Below, one piece after another: positions 35,231-43,429 of a stretch of DNA of 64,000 nucleotides (position 1 is the first letter of the stretch; each line of letters opens with the position of its first letter). The position numbers and the translations under genes were made by a program. The stretch comes from G963422745 sp963422745 (lineage in GTDB: Bacteria; Actinomycetota; Acidimicrobiia; Acidimicrobiales; Aldehydirespiratoraceae): positions 124,001 through 188,000 of the forward strand of contig OY730477.1 of assembly GCA_963422745.1 (NCBI GenBank), written 5' to 3'. The notes beneath the pieces are model-generated. The model saw only the letters and a program-made list of their open reading frames with translations, made no database searches and was not told the origin of the DNA.

Positions 35231-36025
35231 TTACCTGGCGTAGATCGTCAGGCGATTGTCGCGGGCGAAACCCGCTAGCTGCATGCCTGCACGCTCCGCT
35301 GTCGCTACCGCCAAGGCGGTAGGTGCACTAACCGCCACCAACGCACGAAAGCCTGCGGCCCAAGCCTTGTGAACGAGTTCGAAACTGGCTCGCCCGCTCA
35401 CCACCACCGCATGCCCTGTTGCCGGCAGCAGACCGTCCAGAAGCAGTCGCCCCACGAGCTTGTCCACAGCATTGTGACGGCCGACGTCTTCGCGGATGAG
35501 CGTGACGTCCCCGCCGGGTTCAACGACACCGGCGGCATGAACCGCACCAGTACTTTCGAACAGTGCCTGTCCGCGCCGCAAAGAATCGGGTGCGGAGGCC
35601 AGGATGCTCCAGTCGACACAAGCGCCGACGACAGGCGGAAGCTTGGTGCCCAACTCGTTGATCTCGTCGGTACCGCAGTAGCCACAACTTGACGTGGTGG
35701 TACTCAGCCGGGGCTTCGGCTCGGGGGCCTCGCCGTTGGTTGAGACACTCACGATGTTGAACGCCGTGGCCACCGCCGACCCTTCAGCACAATAGCGGAC
35801 CTCACATACCCGATGACCTCCGAGTAATCCTTCGCCGTGGCAGAACCCGACAGCAAGTTCAAAGTCGTGTCCCGGGGTTCTCATAGTGGTGGCCACCCGT
35901 ATCCCGTCCAATTCGATGGCCATCGGCTCCTCAGTGGCCAGCCTGGCTACCGCACGCCCGGAATCAGGATCGGGCAGCGACCATTGCCGTACCAGTCGAC
36001 GCACACTTCGGGACTTGGGGTTCAC
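35231..36025 (-). CDS. fdhD: Sulfur carrier protein FdhD
   Basis: Sulfurtransferase accessory factor that passes sulfur from a cysteine desulfurase to the molybdenum cofactor of formate dehydrogenase. From GTG 36025 (VNPKSRSVRRLVRQWSLPD) it is 264 aa. Family features: EEPMAIELDG, RTPGHDFELAVGFCHGEGL, the redox/transfer motif SSCGYCG with two Cys, and REDVGRHNAVDKLVG, followed by SGRASFELVHKAWAAG. The ORF start at 36124 would overlap the nitrobindin gene and was rejected. No formate dehydrogenase subunit or mo gene is in the window apart from a MoaD/ThiS-like protein at 38405-38680. Confidence 0.94.
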   Translation of the reverse strand: MNPKSRSVRRLVRQWSLPDPDSGRAVARLATEEPMAIELDGIRVATTMRTPGHDFELAVGFCHGEGLLGGHRVCEVRYCAEGSAVATAFNIVSVSTNGEAPEPKPRLSTTTSSCGYCGTDEINELGTKLPPVVGACVDWSILASAPDSLRRGQALFESTGAVHAAGVVEPGGDVTLIREDVGRHNAVDKLVGRLLLDGLLPATGHAVVVSGRASFELVHKAWAAGFRALVAVSAPTALAVATAERAGMQLAGFARDNRLTIYAR

Positions 36026-36060
36026 AGCCCAACAGTAGGCTCCTGGGCTGGCCAGGACCC

Positions 36061-36549
36061 TCAGGCTCGAACGAGTTCGGCCCGAAGATGGTGGGTGAGA
36101 GGTTGACCAACCGCCGCCATCCACATCTCAGTGACAAGAGTGTCGCCATCAACCGCCAGCCGCCGACGCACTTCTGTGATGGGTTTAGCCGTGCGGGTGC
36201 CCTCAACCCTCACGGTTCGTAGTTCAACGATGACCCCTGTGGGAGTTTCGCTGAGCGATCCATCATGTATCTCAACCAGCCCGGTCGGCTGTGTGAGCAC
36301 CATCTCCATGACCTGGTTGGGCTGGGGTCGCAGATATCCGACCTCAGCGTGCAGCGGGGCATCACTGCGGGGATGGCGGGTGCGCTGGGTCATGGCCAGG
36401 AACGGCTTGCCGACGTGGGCGAAAGTGAGTTCTTCAAGATACTCAAAATCGTCGATTGTCGGGTAGCGACCTTCGCCCGTTCCTCGCCATGTGCCCAACA
36501 GGGGTGCCAGCGCTTCGCAGGCACCGTGGAGTTCCGCGCCACGTGTCAT
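36061..36549 (-). CDS. Nitrobindin-like haem-binding protein (FABP family)
   Basis: Small beta-barrel protein of 162 aa. The N-terminal signature GTWRGTGEGRYPT (about 19-31) and FEYLEELTFAHVGKPFLAM match the peroxynitrite isomerase / nitrobindin group. A His near the C-terminus (LTHHLRAEL, His153/154) is in the position of the proximal haem ligand. Family members bind ferric haem and isomerise peroxynitrite to nitrate; that activity is inferred. Start ATG 36549. It lies 35 bp upstream of fdhD on the same strand and 54 bp downstream of groL, but no functional link is evident. Confidence 0.87.
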   Translation of the reverse strand: MTRGAELHGACEALAPLLGTWRGTGEGRYPTIDDFEYLEELTFAHVGKPFLAMTQRTRHPRSDAPLHAEVGYLRPQPNQVMEMVLTQPTGLVEIHDGSLSETPTGVIVELRTVRVEGTRTAKPITEVRRRLAVDGDTLVTEMWMAAVGQPLTHHLRAELVRA

Positions 36550-36603
36550 CGCCGGGTCACGCTAGCCGCGACCACCGATGACTGGTGCAGGGGCGCGCCA
36601 GCG

Positions 36604-38229
36604 TCAGTAGTCCATATCGGGCATACCGCCGCCCGCGTCTGCGCCTTCATCAGGAGCGTCCGCAATGACGGCCTCAGTGGTGAGGAACAGTCCCGCGATT
36701 GAGCCTGCATTCTGCAACGCCGAGCGTGTGACCTTGGCCGCATCAATAATGCCCGCGCCAACAAGGTCCAAATAGTCGCCGGACTGGGCGTCAAGCCCAG
36801 TGTTGCCTTCAAGATGACGGACCTTGTCGACCACGACACCGCCATCCAATCCGGCGTTGACGGCGATCTGGGCCAGCGGCCCCTCCAGAGCGCGGCTCAC
36901 GATGCGAGCCCCGACCTGTTCATCGGCGTCATCGATCGAGTCGATCATGGCATTGACCTCAGCCTGGGCCCGGATGAGGCTTGTTCCGCCTCCGGCAACC
37001 ACGCCCTCTTCAATCGCGGCCTTGGTAGTGGACACAGCATCCTCAATGCGGTGCTTCTTTTCTTTGAGTTCTACCTCGGTAGCAGCACCCACCTTGAGGA
37101 CCGCGACGCCCCCAGACAGCTTGGCGAGTCGCTCCTGAAGCTTCTCACGGTCGTAGTCGGAGTCGGTGTTGTCGATCTCAGCTTTGATCTGGGAGATACG
37201 CCCGTTCACATCGGAGCCGTCTCCGGCCCCCTCAATGATGGTGGTCTCATCTTTGGTGACGACTACTTTGCGTGCCTGACCGAGCATGTCGACGCCGACG
37301 CTCTCAAGTTTCAGACCCACCTCTTCGCTGATGACCTGACCGCCAGTGAGGACGGCCATGTCCTGCAGCATCGCTTTGCGACGGTCCCCGAAACCCGGCG
37401 CCTTCACCGATACTGACGTGAACGTACCGCGGATCTTGTTCACCACGAGCGTGGCCAAAGCCTCGCCCTCAACGTCTTCGGCTATGACCAGCAGCGGCCG
37501 GCTCGACTGCATGACCTTCTCAAGCATTGGTACAAGTTCGCGCACCGCGCTGATCTTGGATGAGACCAACAAGATGTAGGGATTGTCAAGCACCGCCTCC
37601 ATACGCTCAGCGTCGGTAACGCTGTAGGGCGAGATGTAGCCCTTATCGAAACGCATGCCCTCAACGAGATCCATCTCAAGGCCGAAGGTCTGGCCCTCCT
37701 CCACGGTGATCACACCGTCCTTGCCAACCTTGTCGATCGCTTCGGCGATGACGGAACCTATCTCATCGTCAGCCGATGAGATAGCGGCCACGTTGGCGAT
37801 CTGATCCTTGTTCTCCGATACGTCTTGTGCGCTGCTGAGGATCGACTCAACAGCCACGTCTACAGCGGCTTCAATGCCGCGCTTCAAAGACATGGGGTTG
37901 GCACCAGCAGCGACGTTGCGCAGCCCTTCACGGACCATCGACCAAGCCAGTACGGTTGCCGTTGTGGTGCCGTCGCCTGCAACGTCGTCGGTCTTCTTGG
38001 CGACTTCTTTGACCAACTCGGCGCCTATGCGCTCGTAGGGGTCTTCAAGCTCGATCTCTTTGGCGATGGAAACACCATCATTTGTGATCGTGGGGGCACC
38101 CCACTTCTTGTCGAGAACAACGTTACGCCCCTTCGGGCCCAGGGTTACACGAACCGCGTCAGCGAGTTGGTTCATGCCCTTCTCAAGGGCCCGCCGGGCC
38201 TGTTCATCGAACTGAATGGTCTTGGCCAT
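36604..38229 (-). CDS. groL: 60-kDa chaperonin GroEL
   Basis: ATP-dependent folding chamber subunit, cytosolic 14-mer. From ATG 38229 (MAKTIQFDEQARRALEKGM) the protein has 541 aa; GGAGG lies just upstream of the double ATG. Typical blocks are LGPKGRNVVLDKKWGAPTIT, GDGTTTATVLA with the ATPase Asp, and GVVAGGGTSLIRA. The C-terminal tail is DEGADAGGGMPDMDY instead of the usual Gly-Gly-Met repeats, which suggests a variant filling of the cavity. No groES is adjacent, so this is a stand-alone groL, common as a second copy in actinomycetes. A CIRCE element sits 33 bp upstream of the start. Confidence 0.97.
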   Translation of the reverse strand: MAKTIQFDEQARRALEKGMNQLADAVRVTLGPKGRNVVLDKKWGAPTITNDGVSIAKEIELEDPYERIGAELVKEVAKKTDDVAGDGTTTATVLAWSMVREGLRNVAAGANPMSLKRGIEAAVDVAVESILSSAQDVSENKDQIANVAAISSADDEIGSVIAEAIDKVGKDGVITVEEGQTFGLEMDLVEGMRFDKGYISPYSVTDAERMEAVLDNPYILLVSSKISAVRELVPMLEKVMQSSRPLLVIAEDVEGEALATLVVNKIRGTFTSVSVKAPGFGDRRKAMLQDMAVLTGGQVISEEVGLKLESVGVDMLGQARKVVVTKDETTIIEGAGDGSDVNGRISQIKAEIDNTDSDYDREKLQERLAKLSGGVAVLKVGAATEVELKEKKHRIEDAVSTTKAAIEEGVVAGGGTSLIRAQAEVNAMIDSIDDADEQVGARIVSRALEGPLAQIAVNAGLDGGVVVDKVRHLEGNTGLDAQSGDYLDLVGAGIIDAAKVTRSALQNAGSIAGLFLTTEAVIADAPDEGADAGGGMPDMDY

Positions 38230-38261
38230 CATTCCTCCGGAAGTATTGGACAGAAGCAGTA

Positions 38262-38288
38262 TTGGCACTCTCGTGCCGCGAGTGCTAA
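38262..38288 (-). promoter_or_regulatory. CIRCE operator (HrcA site) upstream of groL
   Basis: TTGGCACTC - 9 bases - GAGTGCTAA matches the CIRCE consensus TTAGCACTC-N9-GAGTGCTAA with one mismatch. Its place just upstream of groL indicates heat-shock repression by HrcA. hrcA itself is not in the window. Confidence 0.93.
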
Positions 38289-38404
38289 TTCAACCCGGCG
38301 CCATTGCGTTTCGCAACCGTGCGCGCTGAGAACCTCCCAAACGCCCAGCGGCTGTGGCACATCGTCAGACCATGAGCCGTCTTCGCAGCGGCTGAGCCGA
38401 AACG

Positions 38405-38680
38405 TCAGCCGCCAGCCACGGCCGGAACGATGCTCAGAGTCGCCCCGTCGCGCAGCGGTGTCTTGAGACCGTCAATGAAGCGGATGTCGTCGTCGTTGAC
38501 GAAGACATTGACGAACCTGCGCAACTCGCCCGATTCGTCAAGGATGCGTTCGGCAAATCCGGGATGCGCCATCTCAAGACTCTCAAGGGCTGCGGCCACG
38601 GTTGTCCCTTCAACGCTGACCTCGGAACGTCCTGCGGTGAGAGTCCTCAAGGTGGTGGGTACACGAACGGCAACGCTCAT
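38405..38680 (-). CDS. MoaD/ThiS family small sulfur-carrier protein
   Basis: Ubiquitin-like sulfur carrier of 91 aa ending in GG (IVPAVAGG), the C-terminus that is adenylated and thiocarboxylated. From ATG 38680 (MSVAVRVPTTLRTL) the beta-grasp pattern is clear: VFVNDDDIRFIDGLKTPLRDG then the final strand. The form resembles the MoaD or CysO type; cysM and mec, which mark CysO, are not adjacent, so the pathway is open. AAGAG lies about 8 bases upstream of this ATG. fdhD nearby makes a molybdenum-cofactor role possible but weakly supported. Single gene in the groL upstream region. Confidence 0.88.
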   Translation of the reverse strand: MSVAVRVPTTLRTLTAGRSEVSVEGTTVAAALESLEMAHPGFAERILDESGELRRFVNVFVNDDDIRFIDGLKTPLRDGATLSIVPAVAGG

Positions 38681-38825
38681 AGGCACAGCTCTTTCGACGC
38701 ATTATTGGGTATTGACGCTGCGTCCGGCTCTTGAGTCCGACGCTGTCGGAACCGAACGCTACAGGATCTTCAAGAATATGCGGTACCAATGACGCAAACG
38801 ATCGCTTCGTTTGCCTACGCTGTCA

Positions 38826-39026
38826 ATGATGTCTGATTCCCGCAAACCGAACATAAAGTTGCCAACTTCGGCGGTGGTCGTCCTCGCAGCACTGGGCATC
38901 CTGGGAGCCATCACCACATTTGGGTGGGTTCTCGCATCTCTTATGAGCATCATCCGGGTCGCTTTGGTGATCGTTGTTGTTGTCGCAGCGATCAGTTGGG
39001 TCATCTCCGCGAAAGCCAATCGTTGA
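38826..39026 (+). CDS. Small predicted membrane protein
   Basis: A 66-aa hypothetical protein starting MMSDSRKPNIKLPTSAVVVL. Two hydrophobic segments (about 15-36 and 43-60) with a basic N-terminus and C-terminal AKANR suggest two transmembrane helices with both ends inside. No family is recognised. Its 3' end overlaps the glycerate kinase 3' end by 26 bp, tail to tail. No clear ribosome site is seen before ATG 38826, so it could be non-coding. Confidence 0.45.
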   Translation: MMSDSRKPNIKLPTSAVVVLAALGILGAITTFGWVLASLMSIIRVALVIVVVVAAISWVISAKANR

Positions 39027-39996
39027 CAACCGTGGCCACCAGCTCTGTGGTGTTGCGCAGCGCTTGGTCCAATCCGTAACAAGCCGAGATGTCAATGACC
39101 TCAATGGGTGCATCAAAGTCGTAGTCCCTGCGGCCCACAACCGCCAGGGTCTTTACTCCCGCCTCAGCCGCAAGCGCGGCCACCCCTCCTACAACCTTGC
39201 CCTTAAACGAGGTGGCGTCAAGCGCTCCCTCACCGGTGATGACAACATCAGCGCGCTCAATTTGGTCGTAGAGATCAACGTGTTCGGCGACGAGTTCGAA
39301 TCCGTCGCAAAGCCGTGCCCCGACCGTTGCCAGCCCACCTGCGAGTCCACCTGCTGCTCCGGACCGGTCTTGGTTCGTTACGCACACACCGTACTCTCGT
39401 TCGTAGAGGTCTCCCAGGCGCTCCAGACGGCGGGTCAGCAGTTCAATCTGGTTAGGTGACGCTCCTTTCTGGGGGCCGAACACAGCGGCGGCGTCAACGA
39501 ACCTTGTGAGAACATCACAAGCCAACTCGATGGTGATCCCGGCAAATCGCGGCAGCGGCGCCATCGCCCGCAGTGCACCGAACCCTCCGTCGGTCGTCGC
39601 TGAACCTCCGAGCCCGACGACAATGTGACGCGCGCCTAACTCCGCGGCACGCGCAATCAGTTGCCCCGTTCCGGTCGTGGTCGCCTGCAGGGGATCATTG
39701 CCGTCGGGTCCACCGACCAGACTCAACCCCGAGGCGCGCGCCATTTCGATTACTGCACGTTTGCCTTCAAGCAACCATGAAGCCTCAACGGGATCCCCCA
39801 GCGGGCCCGTTACCTTGGTTATGCGGTTGGGATCGCCGAAAGCTTCAAGGGTGCCCTCACCACCGTCGGCCAACGGCTGGGTGTCGGCCGCCCAGCCAGC
39901 AGCAACGGCCCCGGCCGAGATCGCAGCAGCGGCTTGCTGGGCGGTAAGAGTTCCGCGAAACTTGTCGGGGCAGGCGAGCAATCGCATCAAGATCAT
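39001..39996 (-). CDS. Glycerate 2-kinase (GlxK/GarK family)
   Basis: Phosphorylates D-glycerate to 2-phosphoglycerate, linking glyoxylate or glycerate catabolism to glycolysis; cytoplasmic. The 331 aa show the class I glycerate kinase signature CPDKFRGTLTAQQAA (about 9-23), PLADGGEGTLEAF (about 41-53), GLGGSATTDGGFGAL (about 127-141), and DVVITGEGALDATSFKGKV near the C-terminus. Start ATG 39996 or ATG 39987 (MRLLACPDKF), which fits the family better. It lies 28 bp downstream of the LytR_C gene. No glyoxylate carboligase or tartronate reductase is adjacent. Confidence 0.93.
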   Translation of the reverse strand: MILMRLLACPDKFRGTLTAQQAAAAISAGAVAAGWAADTQPLADGGEGTLEAFGDPNRITKVTGPLGDPVEASWLLEGKRAVIEMARASGLSLVGGPDGNDPLQATTTGTGQLIARAAELGARHIVVGLGGSATTDGGFGALRAMAPLPRFAGITIELACDVLTRFVDAAAVFGPQKGASPNQIELLTRRLERLGDLYEREYGVCVTNQDRSGAAGGLAGGLATVGARLCDGFELVAEHVDLYDQIERADVVITGEGALDATSFKGKVVGGVAALAAEAGVKTLAVVGRRDYDFDAPIEVIDISACYGLDQALRNTTELVATVVNDWLSRR

Positions 39997-40024
39997 GGCC
40001 GCCCCAGATCGGGCGGGGTCCGTG

Positions 40025-40654
40025 TCAGCCGAGGATTCGGTCGGACCCCAAGACCACGAAGATGTGGAAGTCGGCTACATCGGTGGTGTCATCAGCGAGC
40101 AATCCGAGCGGGTCGGCCGGAGCGGGCCTGAGCGTGGCGGCGTCACCTCCCAAATGCGACGCAACGCCCAAAGCATCGTGTTCGTAACCCGACAGATAGA
40201 ACACAGTCGACAAGGCCGTGGTGGATTTGGCGTTGGCCGCCTTGGTGACATAACCCGCGGTCGTGAGATGGCCGGATCGACCACCCGCCAGACCCGCCTC
40301 GCCCACGCCGTTGGCGACCACCACCTTCACCTCATTTGGTGGTCGTGTGGTAGGTGTGGCAACGGTTGTCGGCGCGACGGTCGGGTCGGTGACTTCACCG
40401 GTGCCTGGCACAACCTGATCGGGAGCGGTGCTGGTCGGGGGAATGGTTGTGGTCGTGGTTACTGACGGGCTCGTATCGGTATCGGTGGCTACGGCAACGA
40501 GCGGTGGGCCATCGTCACCAACTCCTCCCCTCCACAACAACAAGAACCCAATCGCCGCCGCAAAGACGATCAGAACCCCTCCCCTAGCGGCGGCACTGCC
40601 CGCCGACGACCGGTTGTGCGACCTATCAGAAGGGAAGTGTCCTGGTGAGATCAT
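40025..40654 (-). CDS. Membrane-anchored protein with LytR C-terminal domain
   Basis: A 209-aa envelope protein: short cytoplasmic N-terminus, one transmembrane segment (GVLIVFAAAIGFLLLW, about 26-41), a Thr/Pro-rich extracellular linker (about 55-110) and a LytR_C domain. The domain starts VKVVVANGVGEAGLAGGRSG (about 108-127) and continues GYVTKAANAKST and VFYLSGYEHDALGVASHLGG. In LytR-CpsA-Psr proteins this domain follows the phosphotransferase; here it stands alone, so a scaffold or cell-wall role is likely but unproven. Start ATG 40654. Upstream of glycerate kinase on the same strand. Confidence 0.85.
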   Translation of the reverse strand: MISPGHFPSDRSHNRSSAGSAAARGGVLIVFAAAIGFLLLWRGGVGDDGPPLVAVATDTDTSPSVTTTTTIPPTSTAPDQVVPGTGEVTDPTVAPTTVATPTTRPPNEVKVVVANGVGEAGLAGGRSGHLTTAGYVTKAANAKSTTALSTVFYLSGYEHDALGVASHLGGDAATLRPAPADPLGLLADDTTDVADFHIFVVLGSDRILG

Positions 40655-40807
40655 CTGCTCATCTCCTCACCGAAACGAGTAAACGGTCGGTGGACAACCC
40701 ACCGAGCACGGTCGCAGGTATGCGAGACCTGCCCTGCCACAATACATGAAGCGGGACCTTGATAGCGCTCACAGTTGTACAGTGAGCATCGGCGCTTCAG
40801 GTGCCAC

Positions 40808-40880
40808 GCCCGTGTAGCTCAGTCGGCAGAGCGGCTGTCTTGTAAACAGCAGGTCGTCGGTTCGAACCCGGCCGCGGGCT
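40808..40880 (+). tRNA. tRNA-Thr (anticodon TGT)
   Basis: A 73-base cloverleaf: acceptor GCCCGTG with CGCGGGC (one G-T pair), D-arm GCTC...GAGC, anticodon stem GCTGT/ACAGC with loop CTTGTAA (anticodon 40841-40843, TGT), and T-arm GTCGG-TTCGAAC-CCGGC. CCA is not encoded. Confidence 0.97.
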
Positions 40881-41003
40881 CAACACGGGTGTTTCCTGCC
40901 AGCCCAGCGGTGCGGTTTGCTCGGGATTCGGGTTGGTCAGCACCGAACCCAGTCTTCGAACAGCCACCAATTGAAATACGGTTTACCCGAGACTCGGGTG
41001 GGT

Positions 41004-41894
41004 TCAGGACCGTCGGCGGGCTATCTCGAAGCAGGCAATCGCCGTTGCACTGGCGACGTTGAGTGAGGCAATCACACCGGTAAGCGGGATCGATGCCACC
41101 GTGTCACAACGCGCACGAACCAGACGTGACAAGCCCACCCCTTCCGCACCTACGACCAGCGCCACGGGATCGGTACCGATCGCTAGATCGAACACCGAGC
41201 GGTCGCCTCCGGCGTCCAGCCCCACGGTCCAGATGCCGTGATTTGCCAAGGTCCTCATCGCAGCCGGCAGCCCGCCCACAGCCGCGATCCGGAGATGCTC
41301 AATGGCGCCAGCAGCAGCCTTGGTGACCGTCGGTGTGATGTTGCAGGCACGGTGTCGTGGCAGGACCACACCGGTTACCCCTGCGCATTCTGCTGTGCGC
41401 AGGATGGCTCCAAGGTTCTGCGGGTCGGTGATGCCGTCCAACAGGAGCAAGAACGGTACCGACCGATCCTCACGGGATCCGACAAGTTCTCCCAACTCGA
41501 CAGACTTGAGCGGTGCGGCCAAGGCCAATACGCCCTGAGCGGCATCGGTTCGGGCCACAGAATCGAACCGGCTGCGCGAAACCGAACGGACGGTGATCTT
41601 CTGTTCGTCAGCGAGATCGATGATGTCGTTGAGAATCGGAGCGGGGTCGAGATCACCAATGAGCACGACTTCACGGACACGGCGTGTGCCAGCCAATAAC
41701 AACTCTTTGACGGCGTGACGGCCCTCAACCTGCTCACCGTGCAGCGTTCCTCGGGACCGGTCGTGGTCGCTGCGACGTAGCTGAGTTGTGCCCCGCTGCC
41801 CAGCACCGCGACGGCCGGGATTGCTTCGCTTTGTGCCACGACGGTTTCGCCCTGAAGTGCCGCGTTGGTTGGCCGGTCGGCCCCTTGGGGTCAT
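41004..41894 (-). CDS. rlmB: 23S rRNA 2'-O-methyltransferase, TrmH/RlmB family
   Basis: SPOUT-fold methyltransferase, most similar to RlmB, which methylates G2251 of 23S rRNA. The 296 aa have a basic, disordered N-terminus (about 1-55), an SpoU substrate-binding domain (GEQVEGRHAVKELLLAG), then the catalytic knot: LDGITDPQNLGAILRTAECAG (about 150-170, motif 1), ALVVGAEGVGLSRLV (motif 2) and IPLTGVIASLNVASATAIACFE (motif 3). The start ATG 41894 overlaps the ispF stop by 4 bases. The usual cysS between ispF and rlmB is absent here. Confidence 0.94.
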   Translation of the reverse strand: MTPRGRPANQRGTSGRNRRGTKRSNPGRRGAGQRGTTQLRRSDHDRSRGTLHGEQVEGRHAVKELLLAGTRRVREVVLIGDLDPAPILNDIIDLADEQKITVRSVSRSRFDSVARTDAAQGVLALAAPLKSVELGELVGSREDRSVPFLLLLDGITDPQNLGAILRTAECAGVTGVVLPRHRACNITPTVTKAAAGAIEHLRIAAVGGLPAAMRTLANHGIWTVGLDAGGDRSVFDLAIGTDPVALVVGAEGVGLSRLVRARCDTVASIPLTGVIASLNVASATAIACFEIARRRS

Positions 41895-42397
41895 CGCCGA
41901 ACCAGCGCCACGGCCATGGCCGCGATGCCCTCACCTCGACCCAAAGCACCAACACCTTCGGTTCTTCGACCGGTGACGGTCACAGGTGCCCCAACCGCTT
42001 CGGACAGGATTTGTTGCATCACGTGCTTGTGGGGAGCGATCTTCGGCGCGTCCAGTACCACCGAACAATCAATATTGGCGGGACGCCAACCAGCTGAGGT
42101 CACAGCGGCCGCCGTCCGGCGGAGGAGGCCCACGCTGTCGGCACCCAAGAGTGCCGGATCGGTGTCGGCAAACATCTCGCCAATATCGCCGAGGCCTGCC
42201 GCTGCCAGAAGCGAGTCGGTACAGACATGAGCAACGATATCGCCGTCGCTGTGTCCGCGCAGTCCGGGCTCGTCGGGGAACCGCAATCCAGCCAATACCA
42301 AGACACGATCGGGGTCATCGCTTCGGGCATGGATATCAAAGCCCTGCCCCACACGGTACGGACATGGGTCGGTAATCGGATCCATTGGTTGGTTCAT
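41891..42397 (-). CDS. ispF: 2-C-methyl-D-erythritol 2,4-cyclodiphosphate synthase
   Basis: MEP isoprenoid-pathway enzyme that cyclises CDP-methylerythritol 2-phosphate. The 168 aa include YRVGQGFDIHARSDD (Asp and His zinc ligands, about 15-29), LRGHSDGDIVAHVCTDSLLAAAG (third zinc ligand His and the DGD motif) and IGEMFADTD. The start ATG 42397 (MNQPMDPITDPCPYRV) lies in the third copy of a 110-bp duplicated ispD/ispF junction, and its ATG overlaps the stop of the preceding mini-ORF. It ends overlapping rlmB. Zinc ligands and active-site residues appear intact. Confidence 0.95.
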   Translation of the reverse strand: MNQPMDPITDPCPYRVGQGFDIHARSDDPDRVLVLAGLRFPDEPGLRGHSDGDIVAHVCTDSLLAAAGLGDIGEMFADTDPALLGADSVGLLRRTAAAVTSAGWRPANIDCSVVLDAPKIAPHKHVMQQILSEAVGAPVTVTGRRTEGVGALGRGEGIAAMAVALVRR

Positions 42398-42507
42398 GAT
42401 CGCTGTTCGCCCTCCCGCGTAGGCACATCATCACAGCGTCCGCCCCCAAGCGAGCAGCAATCCACGAGAGCCGCAGCGATCGTCATATCAAACTTTGGTT
42501 GGTTCAT
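42394..42507 (-). other. 37-codon mini-ORF from duplicated ispD/ispF junction (proximal to ispF)
   Basis: Encodes MNQPKFDMTIAAALVDCC then an IspD-like tail, ending REGEQRS. Its TGA overlaps the ispF ATG (ATGA). The ispF start codons are fused in frame to the ispD tail. It is open throughout, with a His-Pro to Arg-Cys change relative to the other copy. Product stability is unknown. Confidence 0.5.
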
Positions 42508-42617
42508 GATCGCTGTTCGCCCTCCCGCGTGGGCACATCATCGGGGTGTCCGCCCCCAAGCGAGCAGCAATCCACCAGAGCCGCAGCGATCGTCATGTCA
42601 AACTTTGGTTGGTTCAT
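42504..42617 (-). other. 37-codon mini-ORF from duplicated ispD/ispF junction (proximal to ispD)
   Basis: ATG 42617 lies 8 bases after the ispD TAA. It encodes MNQPKFDMTIAAALVDCC and the same tail, and its TGA overlaps the ATG of the second mini-ORF (ATGA). Together the two mini-ORFs form a relay of overlapping stops and starts from ispD to ispF. Confidence 0.5.
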
Positions 42618-42625
42618 GATCGCTG

Positions 42626-43396
42626 TTAGCCCTCCCTTGTAGGCACATCATCGGGGTGTCCGCCCCCAAGCGAGCAGCAATCCACGAGAGCCGCAGCGAT
42701 CGTCATATCAACTGGCGTCGTGAGCTTGATGTTATGGCGTTCGCCGTGTACGAGCATGACCGTTCCACCCGCCTGCTCCACCAAAGTGGTGTCGTCGGTG
42801 GCCTCTCCGGCAAGGCGATGCGCCTTTCGCAATGCTGAGGCCAAGAAACCCTGGGGGGTCTGCACGGCCACCAACTCGTTGCGGTCGAGCGTTCCGTAAC
42901 CGACACGACGAACGGTATCGATGACATCAACGACAGGAACGGCTGCGTCAGCACCCGAACGTACCGCGGCGATTACAGCGGCGTAGAGCCGCTGCGATGC
43001 CAGCGGGCGTGCCGCGTCGTGAACCACCACGATCTCCGCTTCGTCGGGAACGACCGCCAGCCCGCAGCGCACCGACCCCGAGCGTGTACCGGCGCCATGC
43101 ACAAACCGCAAGGCCACGTCAGGCACCAACGGGTCAAGTGCACAGGGAGGGTGGGGTAGGGAATCGTTATTGGGGATCACCACCACCACACCGGTGGCGA
43201 CGGCGATTGCCGTTGCCACAGCTCGGTCCAGGACCCGAATACCGGCAAGGTCCAAGAACTGTTTCGGCGCGCCGAATCTGGTGCTGGCTCCCGCAGCCAC
43301 AACGATCACCCATACACCTTCAATATCGGTCCTCGTTGGCTCAGGGAGGCTGAACCAACTCGACCGATCCGCCCTTAGAGCTGGGTTAGCGGTCAC
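42626..43396 (-). CDS. ispD: 2-C-methyl-D-erythritol 4-phosphate cytidylyltransferase
   Basis: MEP-pathway enzyme that joins CTP and methylerythritol 4-phosphate. The GT-A fold protein has VIVVAAGASTRFGAPKQFLDL (CTP-binding Arg and Lys, about 30-50), VVVHDAARPLAS (about 121-132, metal Asp) and AVQTPQGFLASAL. ORF start GTG 43396 gives 256 aa, but GTG 43309 directly before the domain, with GAAGG upstream, may be the true start. The C-terminus (VDCCSLGGGHPDDVPTREG) extends past the usual end and is the part that has been triplicated. It diverges from the Crp-like regulator by a short gap. Confidence 0.94.
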   Translation of the reverse strand: MTANPALRADRSSWFSLPEPTRTDIEGVWVIVVAAGASTRFGAPKQFLDLAGIRVLDRAVATAIAVATGVVVVIPNNDSLPHPPCALDPLVPDVALRFVHGAGTRSGSVRCGLAVVPDEAEIVVVHDAARPLASQRLYAAVIAAVRSGADAAVPVVDVIDTVRRVGYGTLDRNELVAVQTPQGFLASALRKAHRLAGEATDDTTLVEQAGGTVMLVHGERHNIKLTTPVDMTIAAALVDCCSLGGGHPDDVPTREG

Positions 43397-43429
43397 GTCG
43401 CCGTCACTTCATTAGTGTGGGCCTCGCCC

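Larger units (their letters stand above)
42385..42714. repeat. 110-bp tandem array (3 copies) of the ispD/ispF junction
   Basis: Three direct copies of 110 bp (42385-42494, 42495-42604, 42605-42714) each contain the last 28 codons of ispD, the spacer and the start codon region of ispF. The distal copy holds the real ispD stop TAA; in the other two TAA has become GAA. Copies differ at a few bases only. Confidence 0.95.

Noticed and set aside
23574..42714. Assembly artefact as full explanation of the duplications
   Set aside because: Copies differ by scattered substitutions and some stops are changed, which simple read misjoining would not produce; long reads would still be needed to confirm copy number.
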